Of a stretch of DNA of 33,164 nt, positions 8,490 through 15,947 are shown one piece after another. The stretch's first letter is position 1, and each line of letters opens with the position of its first letter. Position numbers and translations under genes: made by a program. The DNA comes from Acidimicrobiaceae bacterium. Its GTDB lineage: Bacteria > Actinomycetota > Acidimicrobiia > Acidimicrobiales > JAUTXP01. Location: contig JAUTXP010000057.1 of the NCBI GenBank assembly GCA_030837965.1, positions 1 through 33,164 on the forward strand, in the 5' to 3' direction. The notes below the pieces were generated by a model, which saw only the letters and a list, made by a program, of their open reading frames with translations, searched no databases and was not told the origin of the DNA.

Positions 8490-8678
8490 GCGAAGTGATC
8501 CGCCTGCCGTGATCCGCCTCCCGTGACGCCCGCAACCTCACTGTCCCCGTTCTGGGCACCTTTGTTTGCCTCTGTGCTCAGAAAAGGTGCCCAGAACGGT
8601 GAAGTGCGAAAGAAGGGCTCGGAAGGGCGAAAGTCACGGACCGAGTAACCGATACGGGGTGCTATGTCCTCCAGACGG
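8469..8678. repeat. Family A repeat with widely spaced 18-bp arms
   Basis: The arms CCGTCTGGAGGACATAGC (8469-8486) and GCTATGTCCTCCAGACGG (8661-8678) are perfect reverse complements separated by 174 bases. The left arm includes the last codons of the plus-strand glycosyltransferase; the right arm is 26 bases from the stop of the minus-strand one. The same core recurs at 17008-17050 and 25950-25992 with a short loop. The space between holds a second hairpin (8547-8599) and a short direct repeat GTGATCCGCCT (8496-8506 and 8510-8520). No open frame of interest lies in this 214-base intergenic stretch. Confidence 0.85.
8547..8599. terminator. 17-bp hairpin between convergent operons
   Basis: CCGTTCTGGGCACCTTT (8547-8563) and AAAGGTGCCCAGAACGG (8583-8599) form a perfect 17-bp stem with a 19-base loop. 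It sits centrally between two converging operons, inside the widely spaced family A arms. No U-tract follows on either strand, so it may act as a U-less bidirectional terminator. It is the only copy of this stem in the window. Confidence 0.7.
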
Positions 8679-8703
8679 TGAACAACGGCGCGAGAGGCGG
8701 GGG

Positions 8704-9861
8704 TCAGATGGCGGGGGTCAGGGCCGCGTAGGTCTCCATCACGGTGTCCACGACGCGGCGCTCGTCGAACTGGGCGCGGGCCCGGGCTCGGGCCGCGGTG
8801 GACATGGCCGAGCGCCGGGCCGGGTCCCCGCCCACGGCGGCGATGGCCGCGGCCAGGGCACCCGGGTCGCGAACGGGGACGAGCAGGCCGGTGACGCCGT
8901 CGTCCACCACCTGGCGACAGCCGCGGACGTCCGTCGCCACGACGGGCAGGCCCATGGCCGCGGCCTCCATGGCCGCCCGGGGGAAGCCCTCTCGGTGCGA
9001 GGCCAGCACGAACACGTCGAAGGCCGGATACAGCGCGTCCACGTCGGCGCGCATCCCCAGCACCCGCACGCCCGCCTCCCGCACGGCCCGCTCCAGCACT
9101 GCCGACGACACGGCCCCCGGCTTGTCCTCATCGGCCGGCCCGACCAGCACCAGCCGGTACCCAGGCCCCAGGCGCCGGGCCGCATCCAACAGCTCGGGGA
9201 TGCCCTTCTCGGCCACCAATCGGGCCACGCACCCGACCGCCACCTCACCGTCCTCGATGCCCAGCTCGGCGCGCATCCGGGTGCGGTGAGCGGCGTCGAA
9301 ACGGGCCCGGTCGAAGCGGGCCAGGTCCACGCCGTTGCCCAGCCACCGGGCCCGAGCCCGGGGGTAGCCCGGCAGCCCGCAAAGCAGGTCGAAGTCCTCC
9401 GGGCTCTGCACCAGCTCGGCATGAGACAAGCGGGCCGCGGCCACCTCGGCCGTGTAGACGAGGGCCCGCTTCCACGCCGGGTCGGTGGGAGCCGCGTACA
9501 AGCCGTGCACGGTGTTGACCACCACCGGCACCCGGGCCAGTCGGCCCACGACGCGCCCGTACAGGCCGGGCTTCGGGTTGTGGGTGTGGAGCACGTCCAC
9601 CCGCAGCCTGCGCAGGATGCGGAACAGCTCGACCGCGGCCCGCACGTCGGCCCACGGGTTCATGCTGCGCGTCGACGCGGCCAGCGGCACGAACGTGATC
9701 CCGCGCTCCTCCAACTCGGCCGTGTACGGCCCCGGCGCGCTGATGGCGAAGGCCTCGCCCCCCGCGGCCACGACCGCGTCCAGTTGGGCCAGCAGCAAGA
9801 AGCGAAGGCTCAGGTCGACCGTGGTGAGGTGGGCGACACGCAAGCCCCGGGCCGCGGTCAT
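8704..9861 (-). CDS. Glycosyltransferase, GT4 family
   Basis: This 385-residue GT-B enzyme has both halves well conserved. The N-terminal half shows VDVLHTHNPKPGLYGRVVGRLARVP and VNTVHGLY, typical of GT4 sugar transferases of the capsule type. The C-terminal half shows VGCVARLVAEKGIPELLDA and ASHREGFPRAAMEAAAMGLPVVATDVRGCRQVV, the E-x7-E donor region. It starts at ATG 9861 in an ATGA overlap with the ABC transporter and is the last gene of the minus-strand sugar operon. It probably transfers an amino or deoxy sugar to a lipid-linked intermediate; the donor is not known. Confidence 0.9.
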   Translation of the reverse strand: MTAARGLRVAHLTTVDLSLRFLLLAQLDAVVAAGGEAFAISAPGPYTAELEERGITFVPLAASTRSMNPWADVRAAVELFRILRRLRVDVLHTHNPKPGLYGRVVGRLARVPVVVNTVHGLYAAPTDPAWKRALVYTAEVAAARLSHAELVQSPEDFDLLCGLPGYPRARARWLGNGVDLARFDRARFDAAHRTRMRAELGIEDGEVAVGCVARLVAEKGIPELLDAARRLGPGYRLVLVGPADEDKPGAVSSAVLERAVREAGVRVLGMRADVDALYPAFDVFVLASHREGFPRAAMEAAAMGLPVVATDVRGCRQVVDDGVTGLLVPVRDPGALAAAIAAVGGDPARRSAMSTAARARARAQFDERRVVDTVMETYAALTPAI

Positions 9862-11657
9862 TCGGGAAGCCGGGAGAGCCTTCTCGCGTCTCGGAAGAAG
9901 TCGCTCTGGCCCACCAGTTCGGCCGAGCCCGCGAAGCCGGTGAGCCTGCCATCCTCGATGACCATGATGCGGTCGCACACGTCGAGCGTGGAGAGCCGGT
10001 GGGCCACGATGAACATGGTCAGCCGCCCCTTCAACTGGTTCAGCGATCCTTGGAACAACTCCTCGGACCGGGCGTCCAAGGCGCTGGTCGGCTCGTCGAG
10101 GATGAGCACGCTCGGGTCGCCGGCCAAGGCCCTGGCGATGACGAGGCGCTGCTTCTGCCCGCCCGACAGGTCGTCGGCGCCGTCGCCGATGTCCCTGTGG
10201 TAGCCGCCCGCCCACCGGGCGATGTCGTCGTGCACGTGGGCCAGGCGGGCCGCGGCCACCACGGCCTCATCGCTGATGCCGGGCCGGTAGAAGCGGATGT
10301 TTTCGGCCACCGTCCCCCGCACCAGCCGTGGCTCTTGGGGCACGAAGGCCACGGTCCGGTGGAAGTCGGCCAGTCGATACGACTGGGCCGGCGCCGCGTT
10401 CACGATGAACTCCCCCCGCGCTGGATCGCGCAGTCGCAACAGCAGTTGCACCAGCGTCGACTTGCCCGCGCCCGAAGGCCCCACGATGCCGATGGACTCG
10501 CCGTGCTCGACCGAGAAAGAGACGTCCCGCAAGACGGGCACGGCCTCGACGTAGGCGAAGCTCACGTCCCGGAACTGCACCCGGTCCACTCGTTCCAAGG
10601 CCCGCTCGCCGTCGACCACGGCGTGGGCCTGGTACGTGCGCTGCCAGCCGTCGAGCTCGGTGATGTAGGTGACCATCTCGGCCGACTGCTGGTACACGCC
10701 CTGCATCGACTGGCTGTAGCTCAGTCCTCGCACGAGGAACAGCACGACCGCGCCGAGCCCGCCCACGTGCTTCAGGTCGGCCCAGTAGATGCCCGCCACC
10801 GCGCCCAGCACGAGGGCCAGGGCCGCGGCCTGGTACACGTTGGGCAGGGCCCGCACCAGGAAGCGGGTGCGGGACAAGCTGCCCTCGGCGCCGCGGGCCG
10901 CGTCCTGCGTCAGGTCCTCCACGGACGACTCGGACCCGAACACCCTGATCTCCTGGGCCAGGCGCACGGCCTCGGCCACGCGCACCGCGTAGGCCGCGTT
11001 GGCGCCCGCCTGTTCGCGGGCGCTGGCCCGGGTGAGCTTGGCCAACGGCCGCAGGATGCTGAACAGCACGCCCGTGCCGACCAGGATGACCAGCGTCCCC
11101 ACCGGGCTTACCGCGAAGGCGGCGATCATCAGCGTGATGAAGTTGAAGAACGACACAGTCCCGGTGCCCAGCAGGATGGCGGCCAGGCCGACGCGCTCCA
11201 CATGGGTGGTCAGCAGCTCTTGCAGATGGCCTTGCCGCTCGCGCGACTGCACGTCCCACGACGCCCGCAGGAAGTGGCCGAACACGTCGTTGCGGGCCTT
11301 GGTCTGGGCCGCGGCGGACATGGTGGCGCCCGTCTTCACGGCCACCAGTTCCGCGACGAGCATGACCAGGACGAGGCCGAGGGCCACGGCCACGGCCTGC
11401 GGCACTTCGAGGTGGACCCGCCCGATGATCGACCGGTGGTCGGTGACGGCCTGGCTGCCGCCCGCCACTGCCACCGCGGCCTGGACGAGCAGATAGAGGA
11501 TGCCCGCTTGGGCCATACCCGCCACCACGGAGCTGAGGCTGATGACGGCCAGTCGGCGTCGGCCGTTGGGGACGAACGGCCGCAGGCTGGGCCACAGCCG
11601 GGCGATGGGCGCCCGCTTCGGACCAGACGCGGCGGGCCCGCTCTCCGTCACCGTCAC
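9858..11657 (-). CDS. ABC transporter, fused permease/ATPase (MsbA/flippase-like)
   Basis: This 599-residue half-transporter has an N-terminal membrane domain of about six helices (residues 1-330) and a C-terminal nucleotide-binding domain. The latter shows Walker A GPSGAGKST near residue 390, a Q-loop in FVPQEP, the signature LSGGQKQR near 497, Walker B VLILDEPTSALD and the H-loop IVAHRLST near 550. As a homodimer it would export or flip a lipid-linked substrate. Its place in a sugar operon suggests flipping a lipid-linked oligosaccharide, as PglK does, although a Wzx-type flippase is absent here. The GTG start at 11657 makes a GTGA overlap with the epimerase stop; an ATG at 11690 is possible but would overlap more. 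Confidence 0.9.
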   Translation of the reverse strand: MTVTESGPAASGPKRAPIARLWPSLRPFVPNGRRRLAVISLSSVVAGMAQAGILYLLVQAAVAVAGGSQAVTDHRSIIGRVHLEVPQAVAVALGLVLVMLVAELVAVKTGATMSAAAQTKARNDVFGHFLRASWDVQSRERQGHLQELLTTHVERVGLAAILLGTGTVSFFNFITLMIAAFAVSPVGTLVILVGTGVLFSILRPLAKLTRASAREQAGANAAYAVRVAEAVRLAQEIRVFGSESSVEDLTQDAARGAEGSLSRTRFLVRALPNVYQAAALALVLGAVAGIYWADLKHVGGLGAVVLFLVRGLSYSQSMQGVYQQSAEMVTYITELDGWQRTYQAHAVVDGERALERVDRVQFRDVSFAYVEAVPVLRDVSFSVEHGESIGIVGPSGAGKSTLVQLLLRLRDPARGEFIVNAAPAQSYRLADFHRTVAFVPQEPRLVRGTVAENIRFYRPGISDEAVVAAARLAHVHDDIARWAGGYHRDIGDGADDLSGGQKQRLVIARALAGDPSVLILDEPTSALDARSEELFQGSLNQLKGRLTMFIVAHRLSTLDVCDRIMVIEDGRLTGFAGSAELVGQSDFFRDARRLSRLPE

Positions 11658-12601
11658 GACGAGGCCGGCGACTGCACCGACGCCATCCATGTCGCTGTCT
11701 CCCGCACGCCCACGTCCAAGGGCACGGGTGTCACGTCGGGGAACAGCGACAGCAGCCGGGCGCAGTCGGCCTGCGAGTGGGGCACGTCACCGGGCCGCGA
11801 GTCGCGGTGCTCGACCTCGAGCGTGCGCCCGAGCACCTCTTCGATGACGGCGATGAGCGAGCGCAGGTCGGTGCGCGTCCCGTAGGCCAGGTTCACCGGC
11901 CCGGCATGGGTCACCCGGCCCACGACGGCCTGGCGGATGACCTCGGCCACCGTCCCCACGTAGGTGAAGTCGCGGCTCTGGGTGCCGTCGCCGTTGACGG
12001 GCAGCGGGCGTCCCTCCAGCGCGGCCGACAGGAACGCGGGCACGACGGCCGCGTACGCGTGCCCGGCCTTTTGCAGCGGGCCGAATACGTTGAAGAAGCG
12101 AAAGGCGAGCACGCCCAGCCCGAACGAGGACTGGTAGGCCAGCGCGTAGGCCTCGGTGGCCAGCTTGCTGGCCGCGTACGGGCTCATGGGCACAGTGGCC
12201 ATGGACTCGACCTTGGGCATGGCCGGGTTGGACCCGTACACCGAGGACGACGAGGCCACGATCACATGGCCCACGCCGTTGCGGCGCATGGCCTCCAGCA
12301 CCTCCATGGTGCCGGTTGCGTTGTTGGCGTGACTGGCCATCGGGTCGGCGATGGAGCGCGGCACCGATGCCCGAGCCGCCAGGTGGACGACGCTCGACGC
12401 GCCGTGCAGCGCCCGATCGAGCGCGGTGGGGTCCACGATGTCGGCCTGATGGAACTCGACGTCGAGCCCTTCGATGTTCGTCGCGTCTCCCGTCGACAAG
12501 TTGTCGATCACCACCACGCGGCTCACGGCCTCGTCGGCCAGCAACGCCCGGCACACATGGGCCCCGATGAACCCGGACCCGCCGGTGACGACGACCCTCA
12601 T
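11654..12601 (-). CDS. NDP-sugar epimerase (UDP-glucose/GlcNAc 4-epimerase-like SDR)
   Basis: This 315-residue extended SDR has the cofactor motif TGGSGFIG at residues 6-13, catalytic Ser in ASSSSVYG near 118-120 and Tyr142-x3-Lys146 (YAASK). FFNVFGP and the GDGTQSRDFTYV segment are typical of UDP-hexose and UDP-HexNAc 4-epimerases. ATG 12601 overlaps the stop of the aminotransferase in an ATGA junction; the longer upstream frame is only out-of-frame arginine-rich translation. It probably adjusts the stereochemistry at C4 of a UDP-sugar used by the locus. Substrate preference cannot be told from sequence alone. Confidence 0.9.
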   Translation of the reverse strand: MRVVVTGGSGFIGAHVCRALLADEAVSRVVVIDNLSTGDATNIEGLDVEFHQADIVDPTALDRALHGASSVVHLAARASVPRSIADPMASHANNATGTMEVLEAMRRNGVGHVIVASSSSVYGSNPAMPKVESMATVPMSPYAASKLATEAYALAYQSSFGLGVLAFRFFNVFGPLQKAGHAYAAVVPAFLSAALEGRPLPVNGDGTQSRDFTYVGTVAEVIRQAVVGRVTHAGPVNLAYGTRTDLRSLIAVIEEVLGRTLEVEHRDSRPGDVPHSQADCARLLSLFPDVTPVPLDVGVRETATWMASVQSPASS

Positions 12602-13764
12602 CGGCCCGCCACCCGTTGGACGACGGCGGCGACCCGCTCCACGTCCGCGTCGGTCATGGCCGACCCGCTCGGAAGGCACACGCCCTGCTCGAAGATGGCG
12701 TCGGCCACGGTCCCGCCGACGACGGGCGCGTCGGCGTAGACGGGCTGTCGGTGCATGGGCATCCACGCCGGACGGGCCTCGATGTCCTCGGCCTCCAAGG
12801 CCGCGATCACGTCGTCACGCGTGCGGCCGGGGCCGAACTGCTCGGGGTCGATCAGGGCCACGGTCAGCCAGCGGGTGGCCCGGCCGAACGACGCCTCGGG
12901 CATGAAGGTGATGCCGGCCGTGTCGGCCAAGAGCTTCTGGTACATCTCGGCCGTGCGCCGGCGGCGGTCGACCTTGGCGCTCAGGTTGCGGAGCTGGCCC
13001 CGGCCCACGGCGGCCAGCAGGTTGCTGAGCCGGTAGTTGAAGCCGACCTCGTCGTGCTCGTAGTGGAGCACGGGCCTGCGGGCCTGGGTGGAGAGGCTGC
13101 GGGCCTGCGCGGCGGCGTCGCCGTCGTTGGTGACGAGCATCCCGCCGCCGCTCGTGGTCGCGATCTTGTTGCCGTTGAAGGAGAACACGCCCATGTCGCC
13201 CAGCGAGCCCGCGGGCCGGTCCATGTAGGTCGCGCCCAGGGCCTCGGCCGCGTCCTCGATGAGGACCACGCCGTCGCCGTCGCCCTCGCACGCGGCCCGC
13301 AGGGGCGAGTAGTCGGCGCACTGTCCGTAGAGGTCGACGCTGATGACGGCCTTTGGGCGCGGGCGCGTTCCGGCGCCGGCGCCCGCGCCGGCGCCGGCGC
13401 GCCGGGCGTCGAGCGTCTCGGCCACCAGCCCCGGGTCGAGGTTCCAACTGGCCCACTCGCTGTCGACCAGCACCGGCGTGGCCCCGACATATCGCACCGC
13501 GTTGGCCGTGGCCACGAAGGTGAGGGTGGGCACGACGACCTCGTCGCCCGGCCCCACACCCGCCAGCAGCAAGGCCAAGTGCAAGGCCGCCGTCCCGCTG
13601 GACAGGGCCACGGCGTGGTCCATGCCGACGGCCGTCGCGAACTCGGCCTCGAAGGCGTCGACGTGCGGCCCGAGGGGCGCGATCCAGTTGGAGTCGAAGG
13701 CGTCGAGCAGCAGCTCGCGCTCGTCCGGCCCCACGTCGGGAGGGGACAGGTAGAGGCGGGTCAC
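12598..13764 (-). CDS. PglE-like UDP-4-keto-sugar aminotransferase (DegT family)
   Basis: This 388-residue PLP enzyme closely resembles PglE, which aminates UDP-4-keto-6-deoxy-GlcNAc on the way to bacillosamine. Shared features, from my knowledge of PglE, are the opening LSPPDVGPDE and SNWIAPLG, LIEDAAEALGA, FSFNGNKIATTSGGGM with PLP-binding Lys200, STQARRPVLHYEHDEVGFNYRLSN, and RWLTVALID. The GTG start at 13764 overlaps the stop of the PglF-like dehydratase (GTGA), so the two consecutive pathway enzymes are translationally coupled. An odd Gly-Ala repeat at residues 124-132 interrupts a surface loop. A dedicated PglD-type acetyltransferase is not seen, so the final N-acetylation may be done by one of the two helix acyltransferases or elsewhere. 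Confidence 0.9.
   Translation of the reverse strand: MTRLYLSPPDVGPDERELLLDAFDSNWIAPLGPHVDAFEAEFATAVGMDHAVALSSGTAALHLALLLAGVGPGDEVVVPTLTFVATANAVRYVGATPVLVDSEWASWNLDPGLVAETLDARRAGAGAGAGAGTRPRPKAVISVDLYGQCADYSPLRAACEGDGDGVVLIEDAAEALGATYMDRPAGSLGDMGVFSFNGNKIATTSGGGMLVTNDGDAAAQARSLSTQARRPVLHYEHDEVGFNYRLSNLLAAVGRGQLRNLSAKVDRRRRTAEMYQKLLADTAGITFMPEASFGRATRWLTVALIDPEQFGPGRTRDDVIAALEAEDIEARPAWMPMHRQPVYADAPVVGGTVADAIFEQGVCLPSGSAMTDADVERVAAVVQRVAGR
13371..13402 (-). repeat. GC-only low-complexity tract coding for Gly-Ala repeats
   Basis: Alternating CGGCGCC and GCCGGCG units make a tract of pure G and C that codes for Gly-Ala-Gly-Ala in the PglE-like protein. The tract contains several short palindromes (GGCGCC, GCCGGC). 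It is most simply explained as slippage expansion in a loop region. Confidence 0.75.
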
Positions 13765-15629
13765 CCGTCTTGGCGCAGGATGCCGTGCTCGATGGGAGTG
13801 CCCTGGCACAGCTCGCGCAGCTCGGCCACGGCCTCGTCGCCATGGGCCTCGTGCAGATGGGACACGGCGTCGGGTGACAGCGGCGGCACGGGGACGTGGG
13901 AAATCAGCGGATGGACAGGCCTGCGGTCGACCTCGCCCTGGCCGAACAAGTCCTCGTGCAGCTTCTCCCCGGGCCGCAGCCCGGTGAAGACGATCTCGCG
14001 GGCCAGGCCGTCCTGGGCCGCCTCCTTGTCGGCCAGCCTGCGGGCCACGTCGGCGATGCGGACGGGCTCGCCCATGTCCAGCACCAGCACTTCGCCGCTG
14101 CGTCCGATGGCGCCCGCCTGGATCACCAACTCCACCGCCTCCTCGACGGTCATGAAGTAGCGGGTCACCTCGGGGTCGGTGACGGTGAGGGGGGCGCCCG
14201 AGGTGAGCTGGGCCTGGAAGGTGGTGAGCACCGACCCGCTGCTGGCGAGCACGTTGCCGAACCGCACACTGAGGTACGGGTGGCCGGTGGCCTCGGCGAA
14301 GTGGGCGACCAGGCGCTCGGAGATGCGCTTGCTGTAGCCCAGCACGCTCACGGGGTCGGCCGCCTTGTCGGTGGAGAGGTTGACGAGGTGCTCGACGCCC
14401 GCGGCCGCGGCCGCCTGCAACACGGTGAGCGTGCCGAGCACGTTGGTCTTGACCGCCTCGGCCGGATGGCGTTCGAGCAGGGGGAGGTGCTTCAGCGCGG
14501 CAGCGTGGAAGACGACGTGCGGCCTGCGGGCCGCGAACACCTCGTCGACCGTCTCGGTGTCGCGGATGCTGGCCAGCACCAGGTTCTCCGAGTCGAGCAG
14601 GGCCCGTCCCTCGATCGACAGTTGCACGGCGTGCAGGGCCGACTCGTTGCGGTCGAGCATGATCAGCTCGGCAGGCTCGAAGCGCACGATCTGTCGGCAC
14701 AACTCGGACCCGATCGACCCGCCTGCGCCGGTCACCAGCACGCGCTTGCCGGTGAGGTAGCCCGCCACCGTGTCGACGTCGGTCTGCACCTGCCTGCGCC
14801 CGAGGAGGTCGCGCGTGTCGATGTCGCGGATGTCCTCGATGCCGATGCTCGCCCCGAAGAGGTCCCGCACCGGCGGCAGCACCTTCACGGGCAGGCCGGC
14901 GGCGTCGGCCGCCTCCGACACCTCGCGCAGCAAAGCCGCGGGCGCGCTGGGGATGGCGACCAGCAAGGCGTCGGCCGACAGGCGCTTGGCCGTGTCCACC
15001 AGCTTGCGCCTGCTTCCCACCACGGGCACGCCAAGGATGCGCAGGTTGCGCTTGGCCGGGTCGTCGTCGATCAGGCCGATGGGGACGTAAGGGCTGCGAG
15101 GGTCGCGCAGCATGGCCGTGACCACCTGCACCCCGCCTTCGCCCGCGCCGAGCACGAGCAGACGCGTGCCGCCGCTCGGGCGCAGCCTGCGCTCGCGGCG
15201 CAACCGCCAGGCGTACCGGGCGCCGGACATCAGGACCAGGGCGCCGATGCCTGCGCCCACCACCGAGCTGAGGGGCACAGGGTGGCGGTCGAGGACCAGG
15301 CTGAGGAGGAAGAGGAGGCCGGTGGTGACGGCCGCGGCCCGGGCCAGGGCGGCCACCTCGTCGAAGCTGCCGTAGCGCCAGCGCCCCCGGTACAGGCCGG
15401 TGACGTAGCCGCCCACCAGTTGGGCCTCGACCGCGAGCGGCACCATGGCGGCCACGCCCAGCACGTCGAGCCTGCTCCAGTGGAAGTCGAACCGGATGAG
15501 GGTGGCCAGCAGGAGCGAGAGGGTCCAGGCCAGGGAGTCGACCAAGGCCTGGGACACCGGCGTCTGGCCCCGCAGTTGGATCAGGACGGGACGACGGGCC
15601 TGCCTGTCGTCTGTTGCCCCGGTTTGCAC
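13761..15629 (-). CDS. PglF/CapD/WbpM-like nucleotide-sugar 4,6-dehydratase (membrane)
   Basis: This 622-residue protein has about four N-terminal membrane helices (residues 27-145), a middle Rossmann-like domain starting LLVLGAGEGG, and a C-terminal SDR domain with TGAGGSIGSELCRQI near residues 298-312. STDKAADP (near 418) and LGYSK supply the catalytic Thr-Asp-Lys region and lysine. HAAALKHLPLLE and RFGNVLASSGSV are family signatures. Such enzymes convert UDP-GlcNAc to UDP-4-keto-6-deoxy-HexNAc at the membrane. At the place where classical SDRs have Tyr and WbpM has Met, four residues before the lysine, this protein has Leu. It is the first gene of the minus-strand sugar operon, followed directly by its PglE-like partner. 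The GTG start lacks an RBS but has a -10-like box at 15642-15637. Confidence 0.92.
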   Translation of the reverse strand: MQTGATDDRQARRPVLIQLRGQTPVSQALVDSLAWTLSLLLATLIRFDFHWSRLDVLGVAAMVPLAVEAQLVGGYVTGLYRGRWRYGSFDEVAALARAAAVTTGLLFLLSLVLDRHPVPLSSVVGAGIGALVLMSGARYAWRLRRERRLRPSGGTRLLVLGAGEGGVQVVTAMLRDPRSPYVPIGLIDDDPAKRNLRILGVPVVGSRRKLVDTAKRLSADALLVAIPSAPAALLREVSEAADAAGLPVKVLPPVRDLFGASIGIEDIRDIDTRDLLGRRQVQTDVDTVAGYLTGKRVLVTGAGGSIGSELCRQIVRFEPAELIMLDRNESALHAVQLSIEGRALLDSENLVLASIRDTETVDEVFAARRPHVVFHAAALKHLPLLERHPAEAVKTNVLGTLTVLQAAAAAGVEHLVNLSTDKAADPVSVLGYSKRISERLVAHFAEATGHPYLSVRFGNVLASSGSVLTTFQAQLTSGAPLTVTDPEVTRYFMTVEEAVELVIQAGAIGRSGEVLVLDMGEPVRIADVARRLADKEAAQDGLAREIVFTGLRPGEKLHEDLFGQGEVDRRPVHPLISHVPVPPLSPDAVSHLHEAHGDEAVAELRELCQGTPIEHGILRQDG

Positions 15630-15636
15630 CCGGTCA

Positions 15637-15642
15637 AGGATA
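15637..15642 (-). promoter_or_regulatory. -10-like box for leaderless PglF-like gene
   Basis: TATCCT on the minus strand ends seven bases before GTG 15629. No Shine-Dalgarno sequence is present between them, so transcription would begin at or near the start codon. No good -35 was found. This is inference from sequence form and from the same layout at other genes here. Confidence 0.45.
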
Positions 15643-15659
15643 GGTGCGGGTCTGGGAAG

Positions 15660-15881
15660 CTAGGGGCGGCGGCGGGTCGTGCTGGTCGACGGGACCGTGG
15701 TCGTGGTCGTGAAGAGGGGTGCGGTCGTGGTCGTCACGAGGACCGAGGTCGTGGTGGACACGGCCTCGGTTCGCACCCGCAGGGGCGGGTCGTCCCTGTG
15801 GTTGGGCAGGCCCGCGATGGCGATGCCGACGCCCGCGCCGCCGAGGACAAGCAGGATCGCCCGCCAGGGCTGCACAGCCAT
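15660..15881 (-). CDS. Small membrane-anchored Thr-rich protein, unknown function
   Basis: This 73-residue protein has one hydrophobic segment, RAILLVLGGAGVGIAIAGLP (residues 6-25), followed by a short charged stretch and a threonine-rich tail with runs such as TTTTAP and TTTTTVP. The layout fits a membrane anchor with an extended, possibly glycosylated extracellular tail. It has a -10-like TACGCT box eight bases before the ATG and no RBS, which supports it as a real, leaderless gene. It sits just upstream of the dehydratase and may be the first gene of that operon. I recognise no family. Confidence 0.6.
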   Translation of the reverse strand: MAVQPWRAILLVLGGAGVGIAIAGLPNHRDDPPLRVRTEAVSTTTSVLVTTTTAPLFTTTTTVPSTSTTRRRP

Positions 15882-15889
15882 GAGGGTCG

Positions 15890-15895
15890 AGCGTA
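15890..15895 (-). promoter_or_regulatory. -10-like box for the Thr-rich membrane protein
   Basis: TACGCT (minus strand) ends eight bases before ATG 15881, with no RBS in between. It fits the TANNNT leaderless layout seen at several other genes in the window. Confidence 0.45.
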
Positions 15896-15931
15896 GCCCG
15901 CCGGCCCGTCATGAAATCAGAGGGTGTGCCC

Positions 15932-15937
15932 TACCAT
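15932..15937 (+). promoter_or_regulatory. -10-like box for the Cys-rich protein
   Basis: TACCAT ends ten bases before ATG 15948. If it is the -10 box, transcription starts at about the ATG and the upstream in-frame GTG 15924 and ATG 15936 are not used. The alternative is translation from 15936 using AGAGGG at 15919-15924. Confidence 0.4.
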
Positions 15938-15947
15938 GGGACCTTCT

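Noticed and set aside
8566-10203. Long open frame (545 codons) on the plus strand opposite the glycosyltransferase and ABC transporter genes
   Set aside because: Its product is rich in Arg, His and Gly with no recognisable domain and lies fully antisense to two genes with clear motifs; it is a by-product of high GC content.
9999-11885. Open frame of 628 codons on the plus strand opposite the ABC transporter
   Set aside because: The opposite strand encodes complete Walker A, signature and Walker B motifs; the plus-strand product has none and is His/Gly/Arg-rich.
12602-12766. N-terminal extension of the NDP-sugar epimerase
   Set aside because: The extension is Arg-rich, overlaps the aminotransferase coding region out of frame, and the protein has a proper Rossmann start at 12601.
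13371-13402. GC alternating tract as a possible Z-DNA or regulatory element
   Set aside because: It is in frame inside a conserved enzyme and coding explains it; no sign of regulation.
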